From: Bdellovibrionales bacterium RBG_16_40_8
Lineage (GTDB): Bacteria; Bdellovibrionota; Bdellovibrionia; Bdellovibrionales; UBA1609
Length of the DNA: 7,543 nt
Direction: 5' to 3'
Assembly (NCBI GenBank): GCA_001769925.1
Contig: MEPT01000075.1
Coordinates: forward strand, 1,338-8,880
Of the stretch, positions 5,963 to 7,543 are shown piece after piece (position 1 is the stretch's first letter; every line of letters starts with the position of its first letter). The translations under genes and the position numbers were made by a program. The notes beneath the pieces were generated by a model, which worked only from the letters and a program-made list of their open reading frames with translations, did not search any database and was not told where the DNA came from.

Positions 5963-7045
5963 ATGAGAATTTTATTTGCGGGCGGCGGTACAGGTGGCCA
6001 TATTTATCCGGCAATTTCTATTGCTAATGCTATTCAAGAATTACATCCACAGGCAGTAATAGAATTTGTCGGCACGCCATCGGGGCTTGAATCAAAGCTA
6101 ATACCTCAGGCAGGTTTTAAAATTCATATGATTCCTGTAGGGCGTCTTAACAGCAATGTTTCTCTTTATGAACGAATACAAACGGTATTGATGCTGCCCG
6201 TGGCAATTTTAAAATCATTTTTCATCGTAAGATCATTTAGTCCCAACGTCGTAGTTGGTGTTGGCGGCAATGCATCTGGCCCTTTAGTATTAGCTGCGGC
6301 CCTTATGAGATATCGCACCTGTATTTGGGAGCCTAACGCTTACCCCGGACTAGCAAACAGGTGGTTATCATCTTTTGTTACAAAAACATTAGTTGTTTTT
6401 ACAGAAGCAGCGAAATTTTTAAAAAATAAAAATATTGTTAATGTGCCGATGCCAGTGCGTAAAGAAATTGAAAATGTTCTACCGACAAAAAAGCATAAGA
6501 ATGAGTTTCATATTTTACTTTTTGGTGGCAGCCAGGGGGCGCGCGCGCTGAATAATATTCTAAGTGAAGCAATTAAAATTGGCGGAGAGTGGCTTAATAA
6601 TGTGAAAATTGTTCACCAGACAGGATCACTAGATTTTTCTCGAATTACTGAAGTTTACGCTAATATTAAGTACGCGAAAAACTGCGTAACTGTTCTAGAA
6701 TATCTTCATGATATGCCAAGCAGGTATGTCTGGGCCGATTTAGTTATTTCTCGCGCAGGTATCAGTACAATTTCTGAATTGGCAGCTTGCGGTAAGGCAG
6801 CACTTTTGGTGCCGCTTCCGTCAGCGGCAGACGATCATCAAACTAAAAATGCCCAAGCGTTAGTCGATGCTAACGGGGCGCGTTTTATAAAACAAAAAGA
6901 TTTGACTGCTGAGCGGCTTATTCGCGAAATCGAAGATTTTAAGGCGCATCCTGAAAAAATAGTTTTACTTGAAGAAAATATTCGAAAGCTCTATAAACCT
7001 AAAGCAGCATTAGAAATAGCCAAAATTGTGCTAGAAGAAGCGTAA
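5963..7045 (+). CDS. murG: MurG, lipid II-forming GlcNAc transferase
   Basis: MurG transfers GlcNAc from UDP-GlcNAc to lipid I (undecaprenyl-PP-MurNAc-pentapeptide) on the inner face of the cytoplasmic membrane, giving lipid II. At 360 residues it has the usual family length and two Rossmann-type halves (GT28 then the GT28 C-terminal domain). The three glycine loops are visible: GGGTGGH (7-13), VGVGGNASGP (98-107) and FGGSQGARALN (187-197). EPNAYPGLANRW (123-134) is the equivalent of the HEQN...G.(A/T)N.W segment. The donor-binding region is SRAGISTISELAACG (263-277), whose Glu272 should contact the UDP ribose, followed by DDHQTKNA (290-297). The hydrophobic patch for membrane contact is around residues 75-90. 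It starts 21 bases after ftsW ends, with a modest AGG (5955-5957) ribosome binding site, and is surely co-transcribed with ftsW. Confidence 0.96.
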   Translation: MRILFAGGGTGGHIYPAISIANAIQELHPQAVIEFVGTPSGLESKLIPQAGFKIHMIPVGRLNSNVSLYERIQTVLMLPVAILKSFFIVRSFSPNVVVGVGGNASGPLVLAAALMRYRTCIWEPNAYPGLANRWLSSFVTKTLVVFTEAAKFLKNKNIVNVPMPVRKEIENVLPTKKHKNEFHILLFGGSQGARALNNILSEAIKIGGEWLNNVKIVHQTGSLDFSRITEVYANIKYAKNCVTVLEYLHDMPSRYVWADLVISRAGISTISELAACGKAALLVPLPSAADDHQTKNAQALVDANGARFIKQKDLTAERLIREIEDFKAHPEKIVLLEENIRKLYKPKAALEIAKIVLEEA

Positions 7046-7048
7046 ATT

Positions 7049-7543
7049 ATGAAAGATACAGTTCGTTTTGCAAAAGCGCGAGTTCATTTTATCGGAATTG
7101 GCGGCATTGGTATGTGCGGTCTTGCAGAACTTTTGCACAATATGGGAGTGCAAGTAAAAGGCAGTGATCAATCAGAAAACCAACAAACTCTACATTTGCG
7201 CGAAAAAGGAATCAAAGTGCAAATTGGGCATTGTGATGAAAATCTTGATGATGTTGATGTTGCGGTTTATTCATCAGCCGTTAAGCCAGACAACGTTGAA
7301 TTTAAAGCTGCAAAAAGGCGATCAATTCCGCTTATACCTAGGGCCGAGGCTTTAGCTGAAATCATGCGTCTTCGTCGTGGAGTGGCCATTGGAGGGTCTC
7401 ATGGTAAAACGACTACGACAAGTATGTGTGCGACTATTTTTCTACACGCGCGACTAGACCCAACAATCGTTATTGGTGGTCGGCTAGATTTAATTAAGGC
7501 CACCGCTAAATTGGGTGATGGTGAATGGGTGATTGCCGAGGCA
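7049..7543 (+). CDS. murC: MurC, UDP-N-acetylmuramate--L-alanine ligase (3' end missing)
   Basis: MurC is the cytoplasmic ATP-dependent ligase that adds L-Ala to UDP-MurNAc, the first step of the peptide stem. The window holds exactly the first 165 codons of a protein normally about 460-480 residues long. The N-terminal UDP-binding Rossmann domain shows VHFIGIGGIGMCGLAE (12-27) and GSDQS (38-42), then VYSSAVKPDN (73-82). The ATP-binding P-loop is GGSHGKTTTT (115-124); Ser117 replaces the Thr of the usual GTHGKTTT, a conservative change. The window ends in VIAEA, just where the family's AEADESD metal/substrate motif begins. The ATG lies 3 bases after the murG stop, and a GAAGAAG-like ribosome binding site (7034-7040) lies inside the end of murG, so translation is probably coupled. 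The GGRLDLIKATAKLGDGEW segment (143-160) gives a Bdellovibrio-like impression. Confidence 0.95.
   Translation, partial: MKDTVRFAKARVHFIGIGGIGMCGLAELLHNMGVQVKGSDQSENQQTLHLREKGIKVQIGHCDENLDDVDVAVYSSAVKPDNVEFKAAKRRSIPLIPRAEALAEIMRLRRGVAIGGSHGKTTTTSMCATIFLHARLDPTIVIGGRLDLIKATAKLGDGEWVIAEA

Overview
The window looks like a chromosomal segment of an AT-rich Gram-negative bacterium. The evidence is a lipobox signal peptide on a large secreted protein, another Sec-type signal peptide, and the division/peptidoglycan genes ftsW-murG-murC. The MurC text around GGRLDLIK...LGDGEWVIAEA and the company of large Cys-paired surface lipoproteins suggest a Bdellovibrio-like lineage (Bdellovibrionota or a neighbouring delta-type group). 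That placement is an impression from sequence style and has not been tested.

Layout, left to right. (1) Positions 2-592 hold the 3' part of an unrecognised Cys-rich, helical protein whose start lies outside the window. (2) Positions 593-1036 hold no intact gene. They contain a decayed, internally deleted insertion sequence on the minus strand: one terminus with two GGACATTT-type repeats (891-939) and a transposase relic (about 600-811) in which the DDE-domain 'VDDATSK' block is joined to the C-terminal 'TLQDRLIAELRL' block. (3) Positions 1037-4057 encode a 1006-residue outer-membrane or surface lipoprotein with an Ig-like regulatory domain, a helical region and 22 mature cysteines that fall in 11 consecutive pairs. 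(4) Positions 4060-4650 on the minus strand encode a small exported protein of unknown function. Its stop codon lies 2 bases from that of the lipoprotein, and its last codons form a perfect 12-bp terminator-like hairpin serving the convergent gene. (5) A 175-base divergent promoter region leads into ftsW (4826-5941), murG (5963-7045) and the 5' part of murC (7049 to the window end).

The last three genes form a tight co-directional operon that is part of the dcw cluster. FtsW polymerises glycan strands at the septum, MurG makes lipid II from lipid I, and MurC adds L-Ala to UDP-MurNAc. The upstream dcw members usually found next to ftsW (murD, mraY, murF) are absent here and replaced by unrelated envelope genes, so ftsW appears to open its own transcription unit. 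The left half of the window (exported Cys-rich proteins, IS relic) reads as accessory; the right half is core cell-wall machinery.
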